Shown here one piece after another: positions 50,501 to 58,172 of a stretch of 64,000 nt of DNA. The notes under the pieces were generated by a model, which was given only the letters and a program-made list of their open reading frames with translations, made no database searches and was not told the DNA's origin. Within the stretch, counting starts at the first letter, position 1, and each line of letters begins with the position of its first letter. Source of the stretch: PALSA-1353 sp050014015 (GTDB lineage Bacteria > Planctomycetota > Phycisphaerae > Tepidisphaerales > Tepidisphaeraceae); the NCBI GenBank assembly GCA_050014015.1, contig JBEKEC010000016.1, positions 38,911-102,910 of the forward strand, in the 5' to 3' direction. The position numbers and the translations under genes are program-made.

Positions 50501-50912
50501 GCACGGCGTCTTGCGTGATCTTGGTGGCGTCGAGCAGTAACACCGCGTCGTTGTAAGCCTTCTTGATCCGGGGCGCCTCGGTGGCTTCGGGCGAGAGGGG
50601 CATCTCGATCTCGATGCGGTTGGCGCCCTGCGGGCGCCAGACCAGGTTCCGCAATCCGAGCGGGTCCACGCGCTTTTTCAGCGCATCCATGACGTGCTCG
50701 GACAGATCGGGGTCGGAGTTCGCCGGAGCCTGAATCGCGTAAACCAGGCTCACCCCGCCGACCATGTCGATGCCCGGGCGGAGATCGGTTTTCTGGATGG
50801 CACTTAGGTGCGGGTTGACCAGCCGGGACGGGGGCCCCCAGAAGATCGCGAGCAACGCCACGAAAAGCACGGTGAAGATGAGGGTGATTCTTCCGGAGTA
50901 ATTAGTTGGCAT
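47508..50912 (-). CDS. secDF: SecDF fusion, protein-export membrane protein
   Basis: A 1134-residue single-chain SecD-SecF. It begins with an N-terminal TM, then the conserved DLRPGIDMVGGVSLVYAI, the large first periplasmic domain with a long coiled-coil-like insertion (about residues 130-300), and the SecD TM bundle with FTLPSIAGIVLTIGTAVDAN then VLIFERLREE. From about 690 comes the SecF half, with MDIEFATGTSLQFQLEQPMD and a C-terminal YSMIDTIVVFDRIRENRGRY. SecDF uses the proton gradient to complete Sec translocation on the outer face. The fused form is known from Bacillus and Planctomycetota-type bacteria. It is downstream of yajC and tgt, the classical cluster. Confidence 0.95.
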   Translation of the reverse strand: MPTNYSGRITLIFTVLFVALLAIFWGPPSRLVNPHLSAIQKTDLRPGIDMVGGVSLVYAIQAPANSDPDLSEHVMDALKKRVDPLGLRNLVWRPQGANRIEIEMPLSPEATEAPRIKKAYNDAVLLLDATKITQDAVLNAVEHSTGAQRRQSLAQLASDSKTRADLFKNLCDTFDKIQALRANPDKLSLPALAVKLQPLTVAYDQLKDQIEQTNLLSSDLAGILDQVISDDPQQKKAGQAKLDDLKKKFADFPSLLKVMDVFQAKYKDYDSVKNAITGADDLKRLLQGSGVLEFHILADNVTCSNPADLKAMESRLEPGGKGPLPQPGDTIRWAEVDRVEEFDRPGYPQETREWNGKHYMPVLVTPDASMTKSSAEKWGLERAGVQMMEDGTQAVAFSFDTTGGNLFGDLTTNWYNRARQRTELPDPHARLAILLDNKIISAPNINSPITGGSGVIEGGKAGFSTNDLNYLINTLNAGSLPAQLSDEPISEQQVGPTLGADNLNRGLVACGFGLMVVAVFLISYYYFAGLVAFIAVLMNLVLILGTMCALNATFTLPSIAGIVLTIGTAVDANVLIFERLREEQHKNLPLRMALRNSYAQAQSAIIDSNMTSVITSLCLYAFGSEEVKGFGLTLIIGIAASLFTALYVTKTVFGIMIDHFGMKELGSVPLTFPKWDKFLKPKIDWMGMAWIFWTFSIIMLISGMTLFIFKVRQGRMMDIEFATGTSLQFQLEQPMDQDAVRKRIDAENEKKPLDLPSPSVVAVGTDRLHYQIVSPNVNRVAVRNAVLEAMQGLLHITLPSQFDGAAVEYGDAADKQVLPIAGPRLVVDGYTPPAASPHPGGVVIVLKNISPPLSVTDITARMDSQRLMSSSPTTSSLSYVVQAPGDPTKATSFAVIVGWSSTVSYEADQAKWADELAQPLWGLVKDAVNHPPSFEQETNFDPQVAGEMQRDAFLALTFSVIAIMIYIWVRFGNLKYGTATVIALLHDTVFTLAAMGFAHYVSDYWHHNFLEIEPFRINLTVVAGILTIMSYSMIDTIVVFDRIRENRGRYGHLNRDVINDAINQTLSRTVLTCGTTIMTVSFMYFLGGAGIHGFTFVLLVGILVGTYSSVAIAAPLLLWGREKPSTGLMRPPMG

Positions 50913-50929
50913 TGTGAATCCAGGGAATT

Positions 50930-51017
50930 GTCATTGGTCATTGGTCATTAGTCATTCGTCATTAGTTTCAGGCATCGCGACTTCTTTACAAATGACCAAT
51001 GACAAATGACCAATGAC
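50930..51017. repeat. TCATTGGTCATT-type compound inverted repeat
   Basis: Tandem words GTCATTGGTCATTGGTCATT (single-base variants continue to about 50962), a centre of about 30 bp, then the reverse complements AATGACCAATGACAAATGAC. It fills the gap between the secDF start and the yajC stop, and touches the yajC stop codon. It has the same architecture as the TCGAA and GTTCAAGGG families but unrelated words. Confidence 0.85.
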
Positions 51018-51401
51018 TTATTTTGTTGAGCCTGACGCCTCATCTTCGGCAAGCACCCGCTTAACAGCATCGCGCGTGAACTTGATCTTGGTGTTGGAGC
51101 CTTCGTCGACCTTCAGGACGACTTCGGTGTCGCGCACGTCGACGACGGTGCCGAGCATGCCGCCCGCCGTCAGGACGCGGTCGCCGCGCTTCATGTTCTT
51201 GAGCATGTCGTCGCGTTTCTTTTGCTCCTGTCGCTTGGTCCGCGAGGAGCTGAAGAGGAAAAACATCAGCATCGCGAAGATGAGGAGCAGGAACATGTTC
51301 TGCGGATTGGCCCACCACGGGGGAAGCTCTTGGGGATGGGTCGTCGGGGCGTCGGCCAGCAGGTGCAGGATGGTCAAGTAATTCTCCTTTTGAAAAGTCA
51401 T
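51018..51401 (-). CDS. yajC: Preprotein translocase subunit YajC
   Basis: A 127-residue protein with one TM helix (about 36-51, MFLLLIFAMLMFFLFS) followed by the family segment RTKRQEQKKRDDMLKNMKRG then DRVLTAGGMLGTVVDV and EVVLKVDEGSNTKIKFTRDA. YajC associates with SecDF and modulates Sec translocation. The 5' end overlaps tgt by 4 bp, and secDF follows, so tgt-yajC-secDF forms the conserved order. An inverted repeat element lies between yajC and secDF. Confidence 0.93.
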   Translation of the reverse strand: MTFQKENYLTILHLLADAPTTHPQELPPWWANPQNMFLLLIFAMLMFFLFSSSRTKRQEQKKRDDMLKNMKRGDRVLTAGGMLGTVVDVRDTEVVLKVDEGSNTKIKFTRDAVKRVLAEDEASGSTK

Positions 51402-52555
51402 TCCTCGGCATTAACTTCGTCGGAGGGTCCAAGCAAGCAGCGTGGATCGCCAATGGCGAAGGAGCCGAAGTTACCCTCACCGATCGACCGGCGAACGTCC
51501 GCCATCAACCGTTGGTAGAACCGCACATTATGCACGGAAACCAGCACGGGGCCAAGCATCTCGCCGGCGAAAAAAAAGTGGCGGATGGCGCCGCGGGTGA
51601 AATGAGCGCAGGCGTAACAGTCGCAACCTTGCTCGATGGGGGACGGATCACGCTGATATCCGCTGTTTCGCAGCCGAAGTGGACCGTTTGCCGTGAATGC
51701 GTAGGCGTTTCGTCCGTTTCGGGTTGGCAGGACGCAGTCGAACATGTCGATTCCCGCCGACGCGGCCGCCACGATGTCGCGCGGATAGCCCACGCCCATC
51801 AGATACCGGGGTTTTTCCGCCGGCAGGGCGGGGGCGATTTCGCGCAAAACCGTCTTCATGGCGTCGAATCCTTCGCCCACCGCCAACCCGCCGATGGCGT
51901 AGCCGTCGAACCCCATCGCCGCCAGCTCCCGCGCGCACTGGCGCCGCAGGCTCAGATCGACCCCGCCCTGCACGATGCCGAAAAGCCCCTGCTCGGCGGG
52001 GCGAGCGTGGGCGGCCAGGCATTGGGCGGCCCAACGCAGGGTCCGGTCCACGGCGCGGCGGTGGGCCTCCGGGGCGGCGGCGGCCGGCGGACATTGGTCG
52101 AATGCCATCATGATGTCCGAGCCCAGATCGTTCTGGACCTGCATGGCGCGGCGGGCATCGAGGAAAACTTCGCTGCCATCGACGTGGCTCTTGAATTTCA
52201 CGCCCGCGTCGGTGATCTCGTTCAAATCCGCCAGGGAAAAAACCTGATAGCCCCCGCTGTCGGTGAGGATCGGCCCATCCCAGCCCATGAACCGATGCAG
52301 GCCGCCGAGTTCGGCGACGGTCTTTTCGCCCGGGCGCAGCATGAGATGGTATGTGTTGGCCAAAACTATCTGCGTCCCGGTTTCCCTGACGCGATCGGGC
52401 AGGACGCCTTTGATCGAGCCTTGGGTGCCGACGGCCATGAAGGCCGGCGTGTCGAAGATGCCGTGCGGAGTTGCGACGCGGCCGAGGCGCGCGGCGGTGG
52501 CGCGATCCTGATGAATCAATTGGTATCTCACCGGTTTGGAATTGCTGCCGGTCAA
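51398..52555 (-). CDS. tgt: Queuine/preQ1 tRNA-ribosyltransferase
   Basis: Tgt exchanges the wobble guanine of GUN-anticodon tRNAs for preQ1. This 385-residue protein has the first catalytic region LTDSGGYQVFSLADLNEITD, the second aspartate in MFDCVLPTRNGR, and the zinc site CDCYAC...H near the C-terminus. A GGxxG-type loop (FGIVQGGVDLSLRRQC; YAIGGLAVGEG) completes the active site. The likely start is TTG at 52555, overlapping the upstream ACT gene by TTGA; a later GTG is a possible alternative. Other queuosine genes are not in the window. Confidence 0.95.
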   Translation of the reverse strand: MTGSNSKPVRYQLIHQDRATAARLGRVATPHGIFDTPAFMAVGTQGSIKGVLPDRVRETGTQIVLANTYHLMLRPGEKTVAELGGLHRFMGWDGPILTDSGGYQVFSLADLNEITDAGVKFKSHVDGSEVFLDARRAMQVQNDLGSDIMMAFDQCPPAAAAPEAHRRAVDRTLRWAAQCLAAHARPAEQGLFGIVQGGVDLSLRRQCARELAAMGFDGYAIGGLAVGEGFDAMKTVLREIAPALPAEKPRYLMGVGYPRDIVAAASAGIDMFDCVLPTRNGRNAYAFTANGPLRLRNSGYQRDPSPIEQGCDCYACAHFTRGAIRHFFFAGEMLGPVLVSVHNVRFYQRLMADVRRSIGEGNFGSFAIGDPRCLLGPSDEVNAEE

Positions 52556-53070
52556 GCGGGGTCCAGATCAATGTCGCAATTGAGCGAAGCGCCGACGCCT
52601 TCCAGGTCCGACCGCAGTTTGCCGAGCGAGACGGTTGCCGGAACGGTCAGGCGCATTTCGGTGAGAAACAGCGGGGAGCCGTCGAACGGGGCGGATTCCT
52701 GCCGGGCGGAAAGTTCCTCGATGTTCACGCCGAACTGGCGAAGCACCTGGGAGATTCTGGCGACGATGCCCGGCTGATCCATGGAATAGGTTTTGAGCCG
52801 AAACGGCAATCCGCTGACGCGCGTGCCGGTGCGCAGCTCGGAGACGCTGAGGCGCAGGCCGATTTTTTCGCCGATTCCCGACAATTTCCCTCGCAGTTCT
52901 CCCGCCGCCGCGTCCGCCGCCTCCAGCAGAATGAGCATGGCGAATTCGCCGCGCAGATTGACCATGCGCGAATCGAGGATGTTGGCTCCGCCGGAATGCA
53001 GATGAGCGGTCAGTTCCCCGACGATCCCCGGCCGATCCGGCCCGACGGCGGTGATGATGAGCTGGGACAT
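52552..53070 (-). CDS. ACT-domain regulatory protein, GcvR-like
   Basis: A 172-residue protein with two ACT domains. The first begins LIITAVGPDRPGIVGELTAH, and the second has LPFRLKTYSMDQPGIVARIS then QVLRQFGVNIEELSA. This arrangement matches GcvR, a glycine-cleavage regulator in Enterobacteria, and related amino-acid sensors. The ATG at 53070 gives the family-typical start MSQLIITAVGPD; the frame is open to 53100. It overlaps the tgt start by 4 bp. A regulatory role over the gcvTHP operon 46 kb away is possible but unproven, since GcvR works through GcvA, which is not seen here. Confidence 0.8.
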   Translation of the reverse strand: MSQLIITAVGPDRPGIVGELTAHLHSGGANILDSRMVNLRGEFAMLILLEAADAAAGELRGKLSGIGEKIGLRLSVSELRTGTRVSGLPFRLKTYSMDQPGIVARISQVLRQFGVNIEELSARQESAPFDGSPLFLTEMRLTVPATVSLGKLRSDLEGVGASLNCDIDLDPA

Positions 53071-53177
53071 GGGAGGAATATTATGATTGCCGATCGGCAA
53101 TTGCCAATCTGGGGAAGCGGGCTATGCTCCGACAGGAGGACCCCCATGCGCTAGACCGTCGGATTCGAAGAAATGGA

Positions 53178-53256
53178 TCGCGCGGAGACGCGGTGGCGCG
53201 GAGAAGAAAACTCCGCGCCTCAGCTACGGAGGCGAAGCCTTCCGTGCCTCCGCGCG
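53178..53256. repeat. CGCGGAG-type inverted repeat with 20-bp palindrome
   Basis: Words CGCGGAGACGCGG and GGCGCGGAG on the left pair imperfectly with CTCCGCGCC and CCTCCGCGCG on the right. In the middle, ACGGAGGCGAAGCCTTCCGT (53226-53245) is a hairpin related to the 21-bp dnaA-upstream unit. It lies between the divergent ACT-domain gene and the small CDS. Confidence 0.65.
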
Positions 53257-53297
53257 AGACATCTTCGCTTGTTCCTCCCCGCACAAGGAGAAATTCG

Positions 53298-53495
53298 ATG
53301 AAGGCGAAAACCCGAACGCTCGATCCGGACATCGAGGGTTCATTGCCCGCGATGCTACGGGCGGCACGACGGGCCAAACAGCTTGCCCGGCAGACGGGAA
53401 CACCCTTTTGGGTGATGCGAAACGGCAAAATCGTAAATCTCAATCCAACTTCCAAGCCCGCGCCCCGACGAAACCCCCGCAAAGCGCGGGCCTAA
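53298..53495 (+). CDS. Small hypothetical protein
   Basis: A 65-residue protein starting MKAKTRTLDPDIEGSLPAML, with an ideal AAGGAG 7 nt before the ATG. It is basic, with a helical middle (RAARRAKQLARQTG) and a conserved-looking end GTPFWVMRNGKIVNLNP. The final residues NPRKARA and the stop are encoded by the arm of a palindromic repeat. No family is named. It resembles short antitoxin-like or DNA-associated proteins, but no partner is adjacent. Confidence 0.6.
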   Translation: MKAKTRTLDPDIEGSLPAMLRAARRAKQLARQTGTPFWVMRNGKIVNLNPTSKPAPRRNPRKARA

Positions 53496-53552
53496 TGGAT
53501 GGGGAATCAAGGCCAATTCCGATCCGTTATCCCCCCCGCTTTGCGGGGGTTG
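53471..53552. repeat. CCCCCGCAAAGCGGGGG-type REP element (copy 1)
   Basis: Left hairpin CCCCGC-AAA-GCG at about 53475-53486, right hairpin CGCTTTGCGGGGG at 53537-53549, with arms AACCCCCGCAAAGCG and its complement. It overlaps the end of the small CDS, which reads into the left arm. The central bases ATGGATGGGGAATC to ATCCGTTAT vary from copy 2 at 59.1 kb. Confidence 0.85.
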
Positions 53553-53778
53553 TATTTTCCTGCCCGTCAAACGATAAACGCGTGGCATCGGCAATCTCAG
53601 TTCAAAATTCCGAGCCCGGGATTGGGGCGGGGGATTGCGGGGAAGCAAGGCGCCGTCGAAAATACACCTTATCGCTCGCCGAAATGGGAAAACGAGTTTT
53701 TCACTCTCGTGCCAGGCGCCGCCTAACTGGCCGCTGCGCCGGCTTCAAATGGACCGGCACTTAACGTGATTGGCGAAG

Positions 53779-55602
53779 ATGTCCCATCGAAAGTCCGCCT
53801 CATTTCCCTTCGTCGTGATGATCGCCGGCCTCCTCGTTGCTTTTGTCCTAACAGCGTGGACCGCGTGGAAAGACAAATGTGCAACTTGCGACGAACCTCT
53901 TCATTTCATGGGCGCTTGGCTTCAGACGCATTACAACGATTTCCGCGTTAATCCGGAAGACCCGCCGCTGTGGCGTTACTATTTGACGCTTGGCACTTCC
54001 AAAAGCGAACTTCGGATTCAAACCTCAGGATTACTCTGGGACGGACTGCTTCGGGAGGACAGTTCAACGGCACTGTTTATTAAGAATGTGCTCTATTTCA
54101 CTTCCGGCAATGACCCGGATGCCATGATTGGCGCTGCGCGAATGAAGATGCTCATTTTGGGAGCGGCCTTGGGGACGGCAATTGCGGCATGGGCGTGGAA
54201 ACTGCGCGGACCCATCGCCGCACTCATTGCCGTCGCCGCATTCTGCTTCGATCCGAATTTCCTGGCTCATTCGCCACTCGTCAAAGACGATGTGCCAATC
54301 ACGCTCGTTTTTTTGCTGCTCATGATGACGATCTGGCTCGTCGGTCAGCGCGTGACGCCGCTTCGCTGGGCGACCCTGTCGCTTGCCATGGGAGCGGCGG
54401 TGACGGTGAAGTTTTCCGGCGTCCTGGCCATTCCGCTTCTGGGACTGGCGCTGATCATTCGCGCTCTTCTTCCCGAACCCTGGCCCTTTCTCAAATGGAC
54501 GGTTCAAAGCCGCGTTCGGCGGCTGGCCGTGGCCGGCTCTCTTGCCTTCGTTTCCTGCGCCTTTTCATACCTCTTCGTCTGGGCGTGTTACCGCTTTCGC
54601 TACGGGCCCAGCACGGACTCCAGTCAACTTTTCGATTTCGACCAACTGCTGCGCAACGCCGCCAAACACGAAGCCTTTTATTTCTACAACGTGTTTTCTC
54701 TGCCCGCCGGACAATTCCGGCAATGGACCGACCATTGGAAACCCGACGTTATGTTTCGTCTGCTGTTTTGGATCAGCAAGCTTCACCTTCTGCCCCAAAC
54801 CTGGGTGGACGGATTCCTGTTCACCTACGGCCGCGCCCACGGCCGCGCCGCATTTCTGTTGGGTGAATCCTACATGGATGGCCGGTGGTATTACTTCCCG
54901 GTCGCCATGGCCGTCAAAACACCGTTGGCGACCCTTCTGGCCTTCGTCATCGCCTCGGTTTATTGGATAGCTCACCGCTGGCCCTCGCCTCTATGGTGGA
55001 ACGTCTTTTCGCCGACGTTGTTTCCAATCCTATACGTGGCTGTGGCCATGGGTTCCCACCTGAATCTGGGCATTCGGCATGTTCTTCCGGTCTATCCATT
55101 TCTTTTCATCTTCCTCGGCATCACGGCCGCCGACGGACTTCGGCGCTTCCCCAGACCGACTATGGCTCTCGTTTCGCTTCTTCTATTGGGGTTGCTTTTC
55201 GAAACCTATGCCGCCTATCCCGATTACATTCCTTTTTTCAACATTGCCGCAGGCGGGTGGCAAAACGGACCGCGGCTTCTCGGCGACTCCAACGTGGATT
55301 GGGGTCAGGACCTGCCCGCCCTCGCCGAATGGCAGCACCAACATCCTCAGTATCAACTATTTCTCAATTATTCCGGATCGGCCGAACCGCGCTACTATCA
55401 TATCCGCTACTTCAACCTTCCGCGCAGCGATGCGATGCCGGACGAAAGCATCGATTCCCGGCCCCGCGTCTATGCCATCAGCGACGCAGCGCCGCACGAT
55501 CCGTGGCTTCCCCAGGCGGACAAGGATTTTTATAAGAAGTTGGCTAGTCAAAAGCCGATCGCCGTTCTTGGACATTGCATCTATCTGTATAGCCCACCTT
55601 AG
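53779..55602 (+). CDS. Multi-spanning GT-C glycosyltransferase (GT39/ArnT-like)
   Basis: A 607-residue membrane protein with about ten or more TM helices. The N-terminal DE motif and first loop (CDEPLHFMGAWLQTHYNDF then NPEDPPLWRYY) match the GT-C family of dolichol/polyprenyl-phosphate sugar transferases (PMT, ArnT, GT83). The C-terminal soluble part (about 495-607) includes DSNVDWGQDLPALAEWQHQH. Such enzymes use lipid-linked sugars to glycosylate proteins or lipid A at the outer face of the inner membrane. The ATG at 53779 is three codons after a TTG at 53770. The acceptor is unknown. Confidence 0.82.
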   Translation: MSHRKSASFPFVVMIAGLLVAFVLTAWTAWKDKCATCDEPLHFMGAWLQTHYNDFRVNPEDPPLWRYYLTLGTSKSELRIQTSGLLWDGLLREDSSTALFIKNVLYFTSGNDPDAMIGAARMKMLILGAALGTAIAAWAWKLRGPIAALIAVAAFCFDPNFLAHSPLVKDDVPITLVFLLLMMTIWLVGQRVTPLRWATLSLAMGAAVTVKFSGVLAIPLLGLALIIRALLPEPWPFLKWTVQSRVRRLAVAGSLAFVSCAFSYLFVWACYRFRYGPSTDSSQLFDFDQLLRNAAKHEAFYFYNVFSLPAGQFRQWTDHWKPDVMFRLLFWISKLHLLPQTWVDGFLFTYGRAHGRAAFLLGESYMDGRWYYFPVAMAVKTPLATLLAFVIASVYWIAHRWPSPLWWNVFSPTLFPILYVAVAMGSHLNLGIRHVLPVYPFLFIFLGITAADGLRRFPRPTMALVSLLLLGLLFETYAAYPDYIPFFNIAAGGWQNGPRLLGDSNVDWGQDLPALAEWQHQHPQYQLFLNYSGSAEPRYYHIRYFNLPRSDAMPDESIDSRPRVYAISDAAPHDPWLPQADKDFYKKLASQKPIAVLGHCIYLYSPP

Positions 55603-55615
55603 CTGAACAGCTGGC

Positions 55616-56677
55616 TCATTGTGCGATCAGCACCGCCGACTTCACGCCCTCGGGCATGGGCATCGGCGTTTCGGCGGCGTGGGAGGTTATTGGCGCCGTG
55701 GTGCCACGGTCGATCAGAGTGCCGCTCAGCCACAGCGTTGTCGGCCGGCCGGGCTGGCCGTTGCTGAGGATTTCGGCCACGGCCGCGGCCTGTTGGCGGG
55801 GATCGACGAAATATCCCGTGCAGGGATAGTCCTGGGCGGTCCATCCGATCGCGGCCACCGATATGTTTTGCGGCACGGAGATGCCGGCGCGTTCCAGGGC
55901 TTGCATTGTCCCCTTCGCCGCTCGCACGGAGTCACAGATGCATGCCGTTGCGCCATACTCCGCCGCCTGCGCCACCTCCGCGGCCGAGCAGGCATCGACG
56001 GAATAATCCCGGCAATATCGCGAAGCGGTGCGGCGGATCGTTTCGGCGATGGTGATTTGCCTCCGCTCCTCGACCGCCAGGAAACGCCGATGCCCGCCCA
56101 GTGCCAGTTCGCGCGTCAGATAGGATGCACCCAGCATCGTATCCAACATGACGCCATTGACGGAATACGTTCGCAACTCCTGTCCCACCGCCACCACCGG
56201 AATGCCGCGGACAAGCAAATTGCGAATGAACGTCTCCGGCGTCGCCGCCGCCATATCGATCACCGCCGAGAATTGATTCAGATAGCTGGGCCGAATGGCC
56301 GAAACGTCCAGGCAGCTTTCCACCATCGGCGCGACCGACTTAAAATTGTCCACCAGGGTTTGATCCACATCCGCGTCCAGCAGCACAAGCCATCGTCCCG
56401 TGGTCGCCGGTTTCTCGTCTTTCGAGCCTCGAACAAATGTTCCCCGGCCGATGCTGCGATGGAGCAATCCTTCGGCGGCCAAGTCGGTGAGCGCCTTGCT
56501 CAAGGTTTTGGCGTTGACGTGGAATTGCCGCGCCAGCTCTCGCTCGCCCGGCAGTTTGCCCTTCAATTCACCGTTGGCGACCCCCTGGCGGATTCGCTCG
56601 CGGAGGCGCTGGAACTTGTAACTCATTCCCGAACTGTTTGGCCGTTGACTGACCAGCTTGGATGTCTCGCTCTTCAT
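55616..56677 (-). CDS. GntR-type transcriptional regulator with LacI-like effector domain
   Basis: A 353-residue protein. It has an N-terminal winged helix (residues 17-85, FQRLRERIRQGVANGELKGK and LPGERELARQFHVNAKTLSK) and a C-terminal periplasmic-binding-protein-like domain (about 95-345), with GHRRFLAVEERRQITIAETI and the late DYPCTGYFVDPRQQAAAVAE. This is the AraR-type arrangement used for sugar-responsive repression. A near-perfect palindrome upstream (56744-56757) may be its operator. The target genes are not obvious; the divergent lipase is one candidate. Confidence 0.85.
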   Translation of the reverse strand: MKSETSKLVSQRPNSSGMSYKFQRLRERIRQGVANGELKGKLPGERELARQFHVNAKTLSKALTDLAAEGLLHRSIGRGTFVRGSKDEKPATTGRWLVLLDADVDQTLVDNFKSVAPMVESCLDVSAIRPSYLNQFSAVIDMAAATPETFIRNLLVRGIPVVAVGQELRTYSVNGVMLDTMLGASYLTRELALGGHRRFLAVEERRQITIAETIRRTASRYCRDYSVDACSAAEVAQAAEYGATACICDSVRAAKGTMQALERAGISVPQNISVAAIGWTAQDYPCTGYFVDPRQQAAAVAEILSNGQPGRPTTLWLSGTLIDRGTTAPITSHAAETPMPMPEGVKSAVLIAQ

Positions 56678-56743
56678 CGCTCAAACCTCAGCACGTTCCA
56701 CAACGCGGCCTTTCGGTTCCCGATCTTTTCAAGACCACAGTCG

Positions 56744-56757
56744 GTAATATATGTTAC
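56744..56757. promoter_or_regulatory. Palindrome GTAATATATGTTAC, candidate operator of the GntR-type regulator
   Basis: A 14-bp near-palindrome with only one unpaired position per arm, lying 67 bp upstream of the regulator start and 165 bp before the divergent lipase start. The site is AT-rich in an otherwise GC-rich region, which suits a -10 region or operator. Confidence 0.4.
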
Positions 56758-56921
56758 ATAATCGACAGGAAACATCTTTGCAGTAAGATTTTTTCGCTTT
56801 TTTTGGCAGAATATTGACGGTTTAGCGAATTCTGCAAGCCCGGCTGTAGTGAAAGGCTCATCTGAATGCTATCTTTTCATGGCCGGTGGGGAAATGGGAA
56901 AACTTCGCCTTCGGCCGCCCT

Positions 56922-58166
56922 ATGAACGCACGATTGATGGCGTGGGTCTTTATATTATTGGCGCCCGGCGCTTGCCTGGCGGCGGAATACCGGTTTTCCA
57001 TCCCATTGAAAGAGGGCCGGCTGCCGGTCGCAGACCTCCAGGATGTTCTCGAAATGGGCCTGCATCTTCCGCCGACCGTGGTCGATTTGCTTCCAAACCT
57101 GGATGTTGAAGTCGATCTTCGGGGACTCAACGGCTGGCTAATGGTCCGGGCCGTGAACCGTGCTCTCCGCGACGGATTTCATCTGACGGTTGCCGACGAT
57201 GAGTTGTCGCTCCGTTTCGATCCGCAGAGCCTTCCACGCGATTGGGACCAGTCCTGCGACGCATTGGATCGATTCACCCAGGTGGCGGCGCCCGAAGCAA
57301 CGGCCCGGCTCAATCGCCGGTTTGGGTTGCACCTGCCGCGGATTGTCGATTCGCAAGCAACCATGGTCGTGCTGATTCACGGCCTCGATGGGGACAGCGC
57401 CAGTTGCGCCGACCTGGCCCAATTGCTCCATGGCGACGGCTTTCAAACCGCGACGTTTGCATATCCGTCCGAGCGACCGCTCGATGAAAGCGCCGCCCTT
57501 TTCACCCGCAATATGCTGGCATTGCACGAGCAGTTCCCCGATCTGAAACTGGACCTTGTGGCCGAGAGCATGGGCGGGCTGATCGCCCGCGGATATGTCG
57601 AGGGCGCCGAGTATGCCGGCGGGGTCGATCATTTTATTCTGATCGCTCCTCCCAATTCCGGTTCCACCTGGACCAGGGGCTCGCTGGTTTTGAAGCTTCT
57701 CGTCAACTCCATGCGCTGGATGCACGATCCGGATTGGAGTCCCGCGTGGATGATCACCGAGGGAATCTGCCAGGCATCCACGGACCTGCGCCCGCAATCG
57801 AAGTTCCTGACCGAACTGAATTCCCAGCCTCGCCGCGGCCAAATCCGCTATACCATCATCGCCGGCGATCGCCCGGCCTATTACCGATTCGGGGCAAAAT
57901 TGTTGGAATATTCCGGCAATCTCGTCGGTGGCCGGGTCGCGGGATGGTGGGGCGTCTGTCTGGCCAGGACAAAGATAGAATCCGGCCGGCAGTGGCTGCT
58001 TCGCCAGACCGCCGAAAATGACGGCCCGGTCGCACTCAACAGCGTTTGTCTCGCCGGCGTCAGCGACTTTGTCGCCTTGCCCGCGGACCATGTGGCTTTG
58101 TTCGAAACCGTAGATGGCCAGCCGCCCGCCGCCTGGCCGATTATCCACAACCGCTTGACGCACTAA
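56922..58166 (+). CDS. Secreted alpha/beta hydrolase (lipase/esterase-like)
   Basis: A 414-residue protein from the ATG at 56922, with a signal peptide MNARLMAWVFILLAPGACLA cleaved before AEYRF. After an N-terminal 120-residue domain, the alpha/beta-hydrolase core has VVLIHGLDGDSASCADLAQL, the nucleophile elbow LVAESMGGLIAR with Ser, and later FILIAPPNSGSTWTRGSLV. The elbow reads AESMG instead of GxSxG. Related PGAP1/lecithin:cholesterol-acyltransferase-type esterases act on lipids. A late histidine (DHVALFE) may complete the triad. It is 6 bp before thiL and probably co-transcribed. Confidence 0.78.
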   Translation: MNARLMAWVFILLAPGACLAAEYRFSIPLKEGRLPVADLQDVLEMGLHLPPTVVDLLPNLDVEVDLRGLNGWLMVRAVNRALRDGFHLTVADDELSLRFDPQSLPRDWDQSCDALDRFTQVAAPEATARLNRRFGLHLPRIVDSQATMVVLIHGLDGDSASCADLAQLLHGDGFQTATFAYPSERPLDESAALFTRNMLALHEQFPDLKLDLVAESMGGLIARGYVEGAEYAGGVDHFILIAPPNSGSTWTRGSLVLKLLVNSMRWMHDPDWSPAWMITEGICQASTDLRPQSKFLTELNSQPRRGQIRYTIIAGDRPAYYRFGAKLLEYSGNLVGGRVAGWWGVCLARTKIESGRQWLLRQTAENDGPVALNSVCLAGVSDFVALPADHVALFETVDGQPPAAWPIIHNRLTH

Positions 58167-58172
58167 GCTCTG

